The position numbers and the translations under genes are program-made. DNA of 64,000 nt from Powellomyces hirtus (taxonomy: Eukaryota > Chytridiomycota > Chytridiomycetes > Spizellomycetales > Powellomycetaceae). Shown here in pieces: positions 11,901-22,229 of the stretch. Positions within the stretch are counted from its first letter, which is position 1. Each line of letters starts with the position of its first letter. Location: contig JAHLKG010000036.1 in NCBI GenBank assembly GCA_025526995.1, positions 1 through 64,000 on the forward strand, read 5' to 3'. The notes under the pieces were generated by a model. That model was not told where the DNA came from. It was given only the letters and a program-made list of their open reading frames with translations, and did no database searches.

Positions 11901-13812
11901 TTGTACAAGGTCATGGCGCCTTCAATGTGGCCGTGCTTGGCAAGGTGAGGGATGAGCATAACCTGCACCGCCGGAGACAGATGCGCCGCTTTAGAACCGA
12001 GTGCATTGAACGCCTCGATTGCGAGAAGCACAAAGTCATTGCGTATAGCTTCTTTCAGAAAAGCTTTGACGGCCCCAAATGAGACGGCTTCTGCGTCAAT
12101 CATGCGCATGACACAATGAGAAGCCCCAGCCACATCAGCAGAAGCCAGGAGAGCATCGATGAGAATCTCAAAGGTAGCAGCATCAAGGCGATATCCCAGC
12201 CGTTTCGCCTTATCGACAAGCGCCTTGGCGAATGGTAAGTCCTTGTTGTGGGCCGCCATTCTGACCACGATCCGATACGTTTGCGGCGACAGTTGCACAC
12301 CTTGGCGGCGGGCATCCTTGAACTGTGAGGTGGCAGTGTTATAATCATTTTGCTGTGCACACGCAGTGAGAAGGATGGCATATATGGAAGCATCGAACTT
12401 GACGCCCAAGATCTTCATGTCGGCATAAATCATCTTCATTTTGTCAAAGTTGGACAGTGTCAGCTCTTTGCGAAGAAAGTGCAACAGTCCGCGGCACGTA
12501 AAATGAGTCGGAATCACTCCGATCTTCTTCATGTTCAAGTAAACCGACAGAGCCCTGGCGAGATTCTGGAGTTTCAGAAAACTGGCAATCACATACTGAT
12601 AGGTATGGGCGTTAAACTGTCTTCCCAAGCCGATGCTCTCCTGAAGGACCAAAAGGGCGTCGTCTGGACGACCCGCAAGAGACAGCTTTCGGATCAGCAA
12701 TTCAACATCTTTCACCTTCACACTGCGAGTTATCATGACGCTGTAGATGTCCAGCGCACGTTGTAGTAGGTTTGGGTCAACGGTAGGTCCCAAGTGTGAC
12801 GAGGCGAACAAGTACAGTACTTTGTCCAATGTGGAACCATCCAGGTCAAGACCCAATGCGGCAGCCGTGTCGCACAGCTGGGCAGTAATGTTGACATGGC
12901 GTGCGGCGACTGCCGTAGAGATGAGCAAGGCAAACATTGCCGCATCCGGCAAGATGAGGTCTTCCCGAGTGATATCAGTTCCAGCACCAGGTATCGGCTT
13001 GATGGGTCGTGAGGGAAACTGGATAGCGTTTCGGGAGAGTGTTGCAGTAGAGATTCCCGCTTGAAGCAGAATGAGCTTCAGGATCAATCGCGCTTTCCTG
13101 GCATCTTTGGCAAGGAGGCAGGTTTGGATTGCAAGATCGTACATTCGACGGGTCACTGGTTCTGGGCGGGCTCTCAGTGCCTTGAATGTGATCCAGAACT
13201 CTGCGAATTTGCCTTCAATAGAACAGGCTTCCAGATATGAGACCAGATGGACAGAAGGCACGTCCATCTTTATACGCCTCATTTCGTCGATCAACATCTC
13301 GCTAATGGATGACGCAGTGGGAATGCCGCGTCCTTCCAAGTGATTGATAGCCTCGAAAAGCGAGTCAAAGTCATCTTCAGTCAGTGAGCTGACCAAGTGC
13401 GACTTTGACGAGAGGAAGGTGGTCCAAGCACTCGTCCATTGTCCCTGCGACAGTTGATCACGTAACTGTTGTACGATATCCGTTTCCAATCCTGGAGATG
13501 TAGGTGAAATGTCCTGGCAAGAATCCCAAGAAAGGTATAAGGATTTGAAGGATGGAGCGACTGAGAGTTGAGCAAGTTTGAACTCACATCACAGGACCCA
13601 GAAGCCGGAGCAATCTGCGTTGCATATCCACGATGAGCCAAGGAGTTCCGCCGACATGCCCGACATACGAAGGGGGCCTGGAAGAAATGTACTGATGCTG
13701 GGACTGGGTTTGGGAGCCAGGAAGAGACAACAGCGCGATCTGGTTTCTGATTGCAGCGCTTGCTCCTGCTTTGCGCTGGTAGCAGACGGAGACCAGCCAG
13801 GCGCCTGTGCAT
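8933..13812 (-). CDS. Large pentatricopeptide-repeat (PPR) protein, mitochondrial
   Basis: Two exons (13812-13588 and 13513-8933) flank a 74-nt GT-AG intron in phase 0, giving about 1601 aa. The large ORF has no ATG at its upstream end, and exon 1 supplies it. Exon 1 encodes a basic, Ser/Arg-rich presequence beginning MHRRLAGLRLLP and containing RRNSLAHRGYATQ, typical of mitochondrial import. The body is helical-hairpin repeats of the PPR class: blocks such as TYQYVIASFLKLQNLARALS and AYSDVLDALMQKGSWLSARE recur at ~35-residue spacing, mainly in the first 600 and again around 830-970. PPR proteins bind organelle RNA and act in stability, processing or translation. At ~1600 aa it is unusually long for a fungal PPR; its RNA target cannot be inferred. 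The gene is divergently paired with the CECR2-like gene, 258 bp away. The C-terminal third is markedly GC-rich. Confidence 0.85.
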
Positions 13813-13921
13813 GAATGCCAGGGAGGAGATGGAGGAGGCAACGGGTGCAGGTAACGGTAAATACCAGTACAAAACTGTTAAAAAAGATGATAAAAAACCC
13901 GCGCCAGGAAAAAACGCCCGC

Positions 13922-13941
13922 GGGGGGGGGGGGGGGGGGGG
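13922..13941. repeat. G20 homopolymer between divergent genes
   Basis: Twenty consecutive G residues lie in the 258-bp divergent promoter between the PPR gene (-) and the CECR2-like gene (+). Long dG tracts can form quadruplexes and exclude nucleosomes, so an effect on a shared promoter is conceivable. The run is also a typical site of sequencing-length error. Confidence 0.9.
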
Positions 13942-14069
13942 CCTGCGCAATGACTCACTCGTCGTTCGCGAAACCAACGGCTGGCAGGTGAGCTTCCTTC
14001 CTTCCCCCAAAAGGCCGTGCAGCAAACGGATACCAAACAACAGCGCTGCAAAAGCTTTGTTTGCCGGGC

Positions 14070-17000
14070 ATGTCTGCTTCCTGCGAGCCTCTCCTATCGC
14101 GTCGTCGCAACCCGCATTCGCACATATGGGTCGAGATCGTTTCAAAAGTGTCCACTCCGGGGCCATTCAAACCAAAGCATGCAGTATCGCAGCAGCAACC
14201 TCATCTACAACGGTCGCCCGCTGCCACGTCCACGCGGAATTCATCGGCTTCAACGTCAAAGCGGAAACGGTTACCAGTCGGTCACAGTGCTGCCCCGATC
14301 GGTGTCTCTCTCCCATACTTCCCGTCCGCGTCAGGAAAAAAGACGGCAGTCCCTGCGAACGCGAAGCGGAAGAAAGTCGCACATTGCCCGCAAGACCTCT
14401 CCCTTGACAATCACCCACTCGGCAGCCCATCGTTGAGCGACAACAGCAGCAACTGCCAGATAATATCAGGTGGAGCAAGTGGCCGCCGAATATCAAAGAG
14501 GTCGAGTCTTTCAGTGGAGATTATATCGACCAGTCCGTCAGTGGATGCAACACCGGCGACCTTTAATCACACACTCGTGCATCATCCGTTGTTTGACAAT
14601 GAAAAGCGACAAGACAAACGTAAGTCACCCGGGTAGAGCGCAAAGAGGTGCGGGAAGCGCCATGGCCGCGGTCAGCGCAATGCCGTGCGGGAAGGTGCCA
14701 TGACCGCGGTCCAAGTCCACCGTGGGGCCAGCAGACGCGTTGGTGGACTGGCGACCGACGAGATTCGTCCGTCTGTGAAGAGACGGACGAGGCCGGGGAG
14801 CGGACAGCAGCGGCGGCCGGCGTGTATGGGCTGAGAAGGGCTGTAAGAGGAATGTAGCCCGCCCCTTTCGGGTGCGGAGGCATGTATGGGGAGGCCGCTC
14901 ATGTGTGTGTGTCGTTGAGGGAGTTTCGGTCGGTCAGTGCTCTGTCGGAGAGGGTATGGGTATGCGAGGCAGACAGCTGCTAAGAGGTGTTGCAGAGAAG
15001 CTGACGAGGGCGGGTGAACTTGTGGGGAGAGAGGGAGGGAAGAAAGGAAGGAAGGAGAGAGCGGCGGGTGCGAGAGAAACCGCGATGACAGCAAAGAAAG
15101 CCCAGCAACGAGGATAAGATACGTCCAGTGCGGTGCGGTGCAGACTGTCAGCCAGATGGTGGTAAAGAAGAAAAGAGTGTTAAAGCGGCGATTCGGTGTG
15201 GTAGCTGCGGTACGGGATGAGGGAGCGGATGAAGTCTTGGGTGGTCATGTACGCTTGCCCGTGTTTGCGGGCGGAGGCAAAGTAGTGGAATACTTTCAGC
15301 GGGTGGGAGAAGGCCCGGATGCGGTTTTCGTAGGCGCCGATTTCGTCTTGCTTCCTTCTCCAGAGTCACCAGAGAGCTGATGGGAACCTTGTTTTCTTTT
15401 CTTGTGCACAGCATCTGCGATCCCTGCCATGATTCACTTTATCCTCTTTTGTCACACGTTTGCGGAATTGCTGAAATGGTTTCCGATTCACGTAACTTTC
15501 ATGGAGGAGGAGCTCACAAAGCCAGACAGCTTGTACATAATACACCTTATCATCAAACTGCTTCGAAAACTCGGCCGGGCGCCACACACTGCTAGGTTGG
15601 TCCCACATGCTCTCATGCTCCACCACAGCCTCCTGACGCCTTCGTCATCTTAGACTCTCAAATTGGGATTCTGCATTGCGTGATCAGGCGCTTCATCGAA
15701 AGAGTGCTGTGAAATGGCCGGCGGATGTGACTTTTGCGCAGCTTAATCTTGTCGTCAGAATGCAACTGTTGAGTGAACTATGCGAATGGGTTCTGAATGC
15801 CGTTAGAAAGGACGTAAAAGGCTCACTCCTCAACCAGACGCGTTTGCTGCCAATAGCCTTGGAGCATGTTTCTGCACGACGAAAGACGTTTGTTTACTGG
15901 CATTTTCCAGTGGGCGCTTTCCGACAACGATTTTACTGTCAAGTCCTGGATTTCCGGGACGGGGATGACGTAGATCCAGTCCTGCATTTGGCGGATTCTC
16001 TGAAACCTTGCGCAGAGTTTTATCTTGTTGCTTCTACAGCACATGCCTGGTCGACATTCCTGCACAAAGCTCTGTCGAGCAGAGTTCCCGCGCATCAGCA
16101 GCTCCAATCCGCGTTTCTAAAGTTGAAATTTGAGATGGCCTCTGAAGACTTTGATACCCGAAAAGGCACAGGATCGCCCATGCTGCCGCCCGAGTCGATC
16201 TTGCAGGAGCTGGAAAGGGACGAAGCAAAGTGGCAAAAAGAAGAAGCGGAGGCTCAGGAGCAGCGAAAGACGCGAGCAGAAAAGAGGCGCATCCACGCGG
16301 AAAGGCTGCGTCTGGAACGTAAAGCTGCCCAAGAAGTTGGTCTCGTTAGTATGGAAGACATTGCGCCGCCGGCTGCCAATACACGCTCGCAACAGGCTGC
16401 GCTAGCGACAGTGTTACGCAATGACGACGGTACTAACAGCTTTCCGCGGCGTGATTCGTTCTCATCCATGGCGTCCGGTGGTGACAACATGCTCGACCAA
16501 GAAGCGGCAGGCGAGGTATTTGCAATTGATACGCAGGCATCGGAGGCGCTTGACGGTGGGGACACGCAAGAGCAGGAGGGGGAACAAGAGGAAGACCGCA
16601 TCATCGATAGAGGCCCCACTCCCGCGCTGCAGAAAGAGGAAGAATGCCGCATCCGAAGAGCGATGGCTTCTCAGCTATGGGCTCTTCACCAAGACGTGGA
16701 GAAACACAATTTCGAACAAAAGTCGCCCGCAACCACCACCAATGGCAATCATCTACCACAGTGGCGCCGCTTGACCAACCAACTGGAGGAACCGAGATTG
16801 CCTGAGGATTCGCCTTGCAAACCTCGCCTGTGGATTCGCAACCTCAATGGAGTTCAGTATGATCCAGACCTCCGCAGCCGAAAGATGGACTTTCTGGTGA
16901 AGAACGCGTGCAAGCATATAGTGGATGGGATGAAGAGACATCCATCGCACGAACCCTTCTTCGAGCCTGTCGATCTGACCGCTGTAGAAGGATACCTGAA

Positions 17001-19314
17001 AGTTGTCAAGCATCCAATGGAACTTAAAACGGTTTATGTTAAGCTCATCCTGAACAATTACCCAAATTTTCAAAAATTTCTCGACGACGTACTCTTGATA
17101 TTCCAAAATTGCCGCACTTTCAACAAACCGTCGGCAGACATTGTGTATCAGTGTCTGCAGCTGGAGCTCCGGTTCCTCGAGCTCTGCTGTCAGTTGGAAA
17201 TTGCGGTCGGACATGATGGAGTTGGCCTGGATCGGGTGGACCCGTTTCTGGCGTTTAAAAAGAAGACGAGTGTAAAGAAATCGGTCCGCACTCCCCGGCA
17301 GCGCAAGCCGCGAGCACGAAAATCGGATCTTGCCGAACAAACAGATACACGAGCGCCCACCTCCAAACGTCCCGCAAAGAAGAAGGCGGCTGCGAACGCC
17401 TTGACTTCGCTCGAATCAGATATCCCTACAGGCGCAGTGGCGCTGCCTACTTGGATTTCTAGCACATCAACTCGACGAGGAATGGACTTGTTCTCGCTCT
17501 CTACACCGTCGGTCGGCAGCCCGCTAGAGCAGGACTCTGGGACCATGGGAGGAGGGCAACAGCACCACCCATTCACGAGCCACAGCCCTGTCGCCTCTAA
17601 TACCAACATGACGGTTGAGACCTACCGAGCAATGTTTGCGGCGGGTTCAGGGGACTATTCGGTCGATACTGCACCCATCAGTGCTCTGCCACCCACGCCG
17701 ATGCCGGCGACAGCCGCCAGTGCGAATAGCATCTCGTTTCTGCTCCAGGATCCCGTACAGCCGGTTGCCCCGCGGCTGAGCGGTGTCGAGATTCTGCGGG
17801 CTGCGCAGCAGACGGCTGCGACGCTCTTGAATATGAACGCACCAACAAAGGGTGACCTCAACTCGTACCCCGCGCAACGCATGGTGTCACCGCCTTTACT
17901 GTCTCAGCACGCTCTCCAACCGCCGGACCAACATCAACATCAGCAGCCGCAGGGCGAGGATTCTCAGCAATCCTGCCAGCACGAACGAGCAAACTCGTTC
18001 ACGGAGCCGGGGACGGCCTGGCCGCCGTTGCAAATCGGCGACTGGGTCCCGCCCCAGGAGTTGGCTGCTCCGGGGCTCTACGACCCTCCGTCATTGTCCC
18101 CGCAACCGACTACGGCGGCTCACTCCAACCTGTCCTCCCGCACCGTGTCGCCAAAAACGGGATTTGCGTTTTCGGCCCCTCTCGTGGGGCACCTCAGTTT
18201 GACGATGCAACAGCCTGATACTTCTGTGGCTGCGGCTCTGCCATCGTGGCCCGTGCCCACCGGCGCACTGACTGCTCTGAAACCATCCATGTCCGCGCCG
18301 GCACCAGCAGCGGGTCATCATCTCTCCTGGTCTTCTCACCCGCCACCGTCCCAGTTGGCGGGCGGAGCTGCATCCACGCCGATCCCGTCAAACCGCGATG
18401 ATGGTAGTCGTGGCGCTCTTGCTGCTTCCCACCCTGGTTCGGCCATACCCCATCATCCGTCATTTGCGCGACAGAATGGAACGGGAGGACCGTATGCTGA
18501 ACGACGGGAATTGCAGGAATGCCACCAGCAATTACAGCAACAACAACAGGAGCAACAGCAGCAATTGGGACGAATTACCTTGCCACCCCTCCTCTCTCGC
18601 CACAGTGACGAGGAGCGGGGGACGTACCTTGCAACCAGTCTCCGGAACTTGCAGCAACCGTCACAACAGCAGCAGGACCAACAAAACCGTCAACAGCGCA
18701 ACGAATCGTGGGGTTCTGTCCATTTACCCAATGGGAGAAACGCGGTGGATGCGGGAACGAGTCATGGCGCCAGTGGCTTCCCGAACGGTCTGCGCCTGGA
18801 TGCGCCGCCGTTTGAGTTGGTGCAGCCTGCGATACAGCAGCAGCAGCAGCAGAAGAAGAACCAGCAGCAGCAGCAAACGTACGACCGCAGCCAGCAACAA
18901 TGGGACGCTGGACAGGGAGCGCGAATACAACAGCAGCAGCAACAGCTCACCTATCTGTCATTGGGACTGCCGAACGCGGGCGACGGGGTGCGCCCGTCAC
19001 ATCCCACCCCTATGCAGCAGCAACAGGAGCGGGAGCCGCAAGACTACGGACACCACCGCGACCCACATCAAAACAATCCTACCTTCACTCGCCCGGACAC
19101 GAACCCGTCTTATCACTACCCTGCCCATCAAGCGCGGCAACAATTATCATCATCGGCATCGGCAACGGACCTAACCCACGCTTTCATCCCACCCGCATCA
19201 TCCCCGCAACCACGAGAACTAACCCGTGGAGCTTTCATGTCCCGCCCGATCACCACCAGCACCACCACCACCACCACCAGCAACGATACCCGTGATGTCA
19301 ACATGGAGGATTAG
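14070..19314 (+). CDS. CECR2: CECR2-like DDT/bromodomain chromatin protein
   Basis: Three exons (14070-14619, 15412-15595, 15654-19314) join in phase (1, then 2) to about 1464 aa. Exon 1 is a low-complexity basic region with NLS-like SKRKRLP and KRKK. Exon 2 and the start of exon 3 form a DDT-type helical domain at ~185-330, where AMIHFILFCHTFAELLKWF and RMQLLSELCEWVL line up with the DDT/WHIM region of CECR2, followed by the TFVYWHFP segment. A charged coiled coil is near 445-475. A bromodomain lies at ~655-765, with the acetyl-lysine Asn in CRTFNKPS. The last ~500 residues are Pro/Ser-rich and then Gln-rich. Animal CECR2 is the accessory subunit of the CERF remodeller with SNF2L; a similar nuclear role is inferred. 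BAZ/BPTF-type proteins are alternatives, but no PHD finger is present. Further small exons inside the 792-nt intron cannot be excluded. Confidence 0.75.
14647..14710 (+). repeat. Imperfect 26-27 bp direct repeat in intron 1
   Basis: Two near-identical copies of GTGCGGGAAGCGCCATGG followed by CCGCGGTC start at 14647 and about 14684 and differ at a few positions. They lie in the first intron of the CECR2-like gene, downstream of the donor. This looks like a small local duplication; no function is evident. Confidence 0.6.
15180..15362 (-). pseudogene. MICU1-like exon relic, antisense in an intron
   Basis: Read on the minus strand, one open segment of about 60 codons encodes YENRIRAFSHPLKVFHYFAS followed by GQAYMTTQDFIRSLIPY, then stops (SPL*). 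This matches the region just before the first EF-hand of MICU1, the mitochondrial calcium-uniporter gatekeeper (YENRIR..., KVFRYFA, MTPEDFxRS in animals). Upstream in the same frame there is a stop within about 10 codons, and an AG acceptor sits at its 5' edge, so it looks like a single surviving exon. No EF-hand or presequence is visible in the flanks on either side. It lies wholly inside intron 1 of the CECR2-like gene on the opposite strand. A working nested gene is unlikely because both ends are missing. Confidence 0.7.
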
Positions 19315-19704
19315 GTTAGGGGATCTCGCGCTTGCGCGTTTTTTGTGTATGTCTACACATGCGGGTGTTGTCGGGGTATAATGATGCCGCTTTGTAAATA
19401 ACTTTAAAGTACAAATGACAAGCCCTCCTGAGTAAATTCAGGATCAAGCTATACCGCAAAATTCGCTTTGTGAATTACTGAATTGAGAAACAAGGGAAAA
19501 GAAATGGAAAAAAAATAAATTTTTTGCAACGCCAATGTGAACCAATGTGTGAACCTTTTGAAGTGGAAAAAGGACAAGTTGGTGGGTGATAGCAGATAGG
19601 GGACTATCTGTGCAAAATAGCGATGGTGACCGATGACATGTTGTGCGGAAAATGATAACTAGTGTCTATGTCGTGAGATGCGCACACTCTACAACTTTTA
19701 GTTC
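19315..19704. other. Convergent intergenic spacer
   Basis: This AT-rich spacer lies between the converging CECR2-like (+) and histidine phosphatase (-) genes. It contains an A-rich AATAAA-type stretch near 19510 and a TGTAAATAA element near 19395, fitting the 3' ends of the plus-strand gene. No ORF of note is present. Confidence 0.4.
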
Positions 19705-20707
19705 CTACAGCATCTCCCCTTTTCTCGCGCGCGAATCTACAATCACCAACGGTATCAGTCCCGATGGCGGGACGTTGAACGCACGGTGACCCGTCACATC
19801 CAACACGGACTCGATGACACCGCCATGACACACGATGCTCACAACCCCGTCCTCCAACGCATTACCGTCCTCCTCCTCATCAAAGATCCGTTCCAGCGCC
19901 TTCACAACCCTCGCCCTCGTCTCCTCCTCCGTCTCCCGCACATCAGGCGTCCACCACGGATCCTCCTCACCCACCAACCCGCTGAACTCAAACGCCGGGT
20001 ACAGCGCGGCCAACTCGGTTCGCGAGCGGCGCGCGTCACACGTGTGCACGCCATACGTCTCCCGCAACTCCTCCACCACCCGCGGAACGACACCCGTGTC
20101 CGCCCATACGAGCTGCGTCGTGTTCAGACAGCGAGATAGGGGAGACGAGTACACGCGCGAGACGGACAGCCCGAGAGAGAGTTCGCGATGCAGCGTGGAG
20201 CGCGTCAGGGAGAGTTGGTGTACCCCGAGAGGCGTCAGTGGGGCGTCAAAGTAGAGAGGCAGTTTGGAGTAGTAGTCATTCCACGCCGGTGTGCCGTACT
20301 TTGATTCCGCGGCGTTGTGCGTGCCCCTAAACAACAGGACAGACAAATCAATACCCCAGTGTTGCGTGTAGTGTAGTATGAACGCGGTAGGTTTTTTTTG
20401 TTTCAACATCAACTTACTGTCCATGCCTCTGCAACACCACAATCTTGACCTTCCGTCCGCGCTCCCGCGCAATCGCCCCCACTCTCGCCCGCACCGACTC
20501 CCACGTCCACTCGTCTAGCAGACCCAACCGTGGGGGCGCGGGGGGCAGCAAGGCCGGGTCGGTGGTGGAGAGAGATTGGATGAAGAAGTTGGGGAGGGAT
20601 GTGAATTTTGATGGTGCGGATAGGAAGACTTGTGGGGGAGTTGGGGCGGCCAGTGTTGGGATGAGGACGGTGAGGATGGGGAGGAGGGTAGGGATGTGCA
20701 TATGCAT
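19705..20707 (-). CDS. Secreted histidine-phosphatase (PGM-like) superfamily protein
   Basis: Two exons (20707-20418 and 20326-19705) with a 91-nt intron, about 303 aa. The N-terminus (about residues 1-21, IPTLLPILTVLIPTLAA) is a clear signal peptide ending Ala-x-Ala. The family signature RHG-x-G-x-HN follows at about residues 94-101, where the RHG His is the phospho-acceptor; the intron interrupts the motif between Gln and Gly. Later features of branch 1 histidine phosphatases are present: SPLSRCLNTTQ (second Arg), ELRETYGVHTCD, and the C-terminal SIVCHGGVIESVL with the second catalytic His. Extracellular or secretory-pathway phosphatase activity on small phosphoesters is inferred; the substrate is unknown. 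Two Met codons (positions 1 and 3) could serve as start. Confidence 0.85.
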
Positions 20708-21088
20708 GTGAATTTATGGAATTATAGAGGAGTAAGAAGATATGCGTGTGAGTGTAGGATGGGGAGGTGAACGATCGGGGTATTGGCGGCCTGGGCGGAG
20801 GTTTGGGAACCCTGACGCGTTACGGCACGTGCATGGCTTGGCTTCAGTCATTCGCGTCGCATGGCTTTTTTGCACGAGAGTTGCACGCCCACAACGCAAC
20901 GCGGGACGGAGAGTGGCATGCATGGGAGTGCACACACATTACAAGTTCATAACAGTATTATTGCATGTCGGTGACGAAAGGAGATACAGTAGCGTTGTTC
21001 GAAAGACCGGTGGGAAAAACAGCACCGATCGTCACATCAATTGACTTTAATTTATCTGGAATTGACGGCCCCTTTACGCTCATCCAAA
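20708..21088. other. Intergenic region upstream of tRNA-Trp
   Basis: This holds the presumed promoter of the minus-strand phosphatase gene and the 5' flank of the tRNA. Small ORFs exist but none has domain signal. The ORF running through the tRNA is a chance reading frame. Confidence 0.35.
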
Positions 21089-21160
21089 GAAGCCTTGGCG
21101 CAACGGCAGCGCGTCCGACTCCAGATCGGAAGGTTACGTGTTCGAATCCCGTAGGCTTCA
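21089..21160 (+). tRNA. tRNA-Trp (anticodon CCA)
   Basis: A 72-nt cloverleaf can be drawn. Acceptor stem GAAGCCT pairs fully with AGGCTTC, followed by discriminator A. The D arm is GCGC/GCGC. The anticodon arm TCCGA/TCGGA encloses loop CTCCAGA, placing CCA at 34-36. The T arm is ACGTG TTCGAAT CCCGT, with one T:C mismatch in the T stem. There is no intron and the CCA tail is not encoded. Internal A and B box elements (GGCGCAACGGCAG, GTTCGAATCC) fit Pol III transcription. It lies between the phosphatase and DNA-glycosylase genes. A near-identical copy is at 30928-30999 on the other strand. Confidence 0.92.
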
Positions 21161-21272
21161 CTCTTCTTTTGCTGTTCGTTGGAACGAATATGACCCGTGG
21201 AGGTTTAAGACTTTTTCCGGTAACCAGAATCTTGATTCACCCGAACGCACATTCCGTTAAGCCAAAAGCTCC

Positions 21273-22229
21273 ATGACGCCCTCCTTCGTCAAGTTAGAGA
21301 GATGTGATGGGGACGCAGAGCTTGACGACTCGTCAAGGGCGCAGGATTCATTCCGGTCCATGATCTCGCGGTTTGCATTCAAGCACGAGGGAGACACAAG
21401 CACGGCAACACCTACCCGAACTTCCTCCACCGTCAAGAAGGAACGAGCAATAAAGCCGTACTCGCGAGTTACGAAACCTGAACGACATACCAAATCAGCA
21501 CCAACGGCGACACCCGGCGAGGACGCCGTTCTCGAGCTTCCATGCGTTCCTGACTACCTCGCCCCCGACCTCAATGTGATGTTTGTGGGCTTCAACCCGG
21601 GAATCCAGTCATCGACCCGCGGGCACCATTATGCGGGCGCGACCAACTTTTTCTGGCCGTTTGTTGTGGAAGCGGGGTTGACGAACGGGGAGAGGGTTGG
21701 ATATGCAGGTAGGGGTGTTTTGACAACACTACACTTATGGCGGGTCTTTTGGGTGTGTGTGCGTAGGGAACACGCATTTACATTTACAGTATCATTTTGT
21801 GTGGTAGACGATAGTCGCTGCGTCGCCGACTTCTCCCTCGGCTTCACCAACATTGTATCACGCCCGAGTCGGAGCTCCACCGACCTGCATGCCCGGGAAT
21901 ACGCCGCGGGTGTGTCACCCCTCCTGCATAAAATCAACCTCTACGCACCGCGCATCGTCTGTTTTGTCGGGCTACGAGTATGGGAAGCCTTCAATACCGA
22001 GACGAAACACATTGTCACTGACAAGAAGGCGAAGGCGAAACCGGTGCTGGGCGTGCAGCCGAGAGAATTTGAGACGGAGAGTGGGCGCCGCGTGAAGTTG
22101 TTTGTGACCCCGGCTACGTCGGGACGAGTTACGGCGTATACGAGACTCCAGCGGCTGGATTTGTTTCGCGATTTGAAGGTGGTGGTGGATGGGCTGGGGG
22201 ATGGGGTCGAGGATGGAGGCCAATCTTAA
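21273..22229 (+). CDS. TDG: TDG/MUG-family G:T/G:U mismatch DNA glycosylase
   Basis: Two exons (21273-21708 and 21808-22229) give about 285 aa. The 99-nt intron is a multiple of three without a stop, so the retained form is also open; the spliced form joins VGYA directly to DDSRCVADFSLGFTN, which is what the family shows. The signature VGFNPG carries the catalytic Asn of TDG/MUG (GINPG in animals) and is followed by the GHHYAGATNFFWP segment that lines the base pocket. FTNIVSRPS and the later TPATSGRVT correspond to the second DNA-contact and leucine-loop region. The ~95-residue N-terminus is basic and disordered. The enzyme removes T or U from G mismatches in base-excision repair in the nucleus. 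The start is the first ATG, 112 bp after the tRNA. Confidence 0.9.
   Translation: MTPSFVKLERCDGDAELDDSSRAQDSFRSMISRFAFKHEGDTSTATPTRTSSTVKKERAIKPYSRVTKPERHTKSAPTATPGEDAVLELPCVPDYLAPDLNVMFVGFNPGIQSSTRGHHYAGATNFFWPFVVEAGLTNGERVGYAGRGVLTTLHLWRVFWVCVRREHAFTFTVSFCVVDDSRCVADFSLGFTNIVSRPSRSSTDLHAREYAAGVSPLLHKINLYAPRIVCFVGLRVWEAFNTETKHIVTDKKAKAKPVLGVQPREFETESGRRVKLFVTPATSGRVTAYTRLQRLDLFRDLKVVVDGLGDGVEDGGQS

Noticed and set aside
14672..15094. Minus-strand ORF next to the MICU1 relic, tested as its continuation
   Set aside because: No EF-hand or other MICU motif; low-complexity Pro/Ser/Leu content.
20958..21276. ORFs through the tRNA region, with the same peptide recurring near 30927
   Set aside because: The shared peptide (KPTGFEHVTFRSGVGRAAVA) is the complement of the two tRNA-Trp genes, not a protein family.
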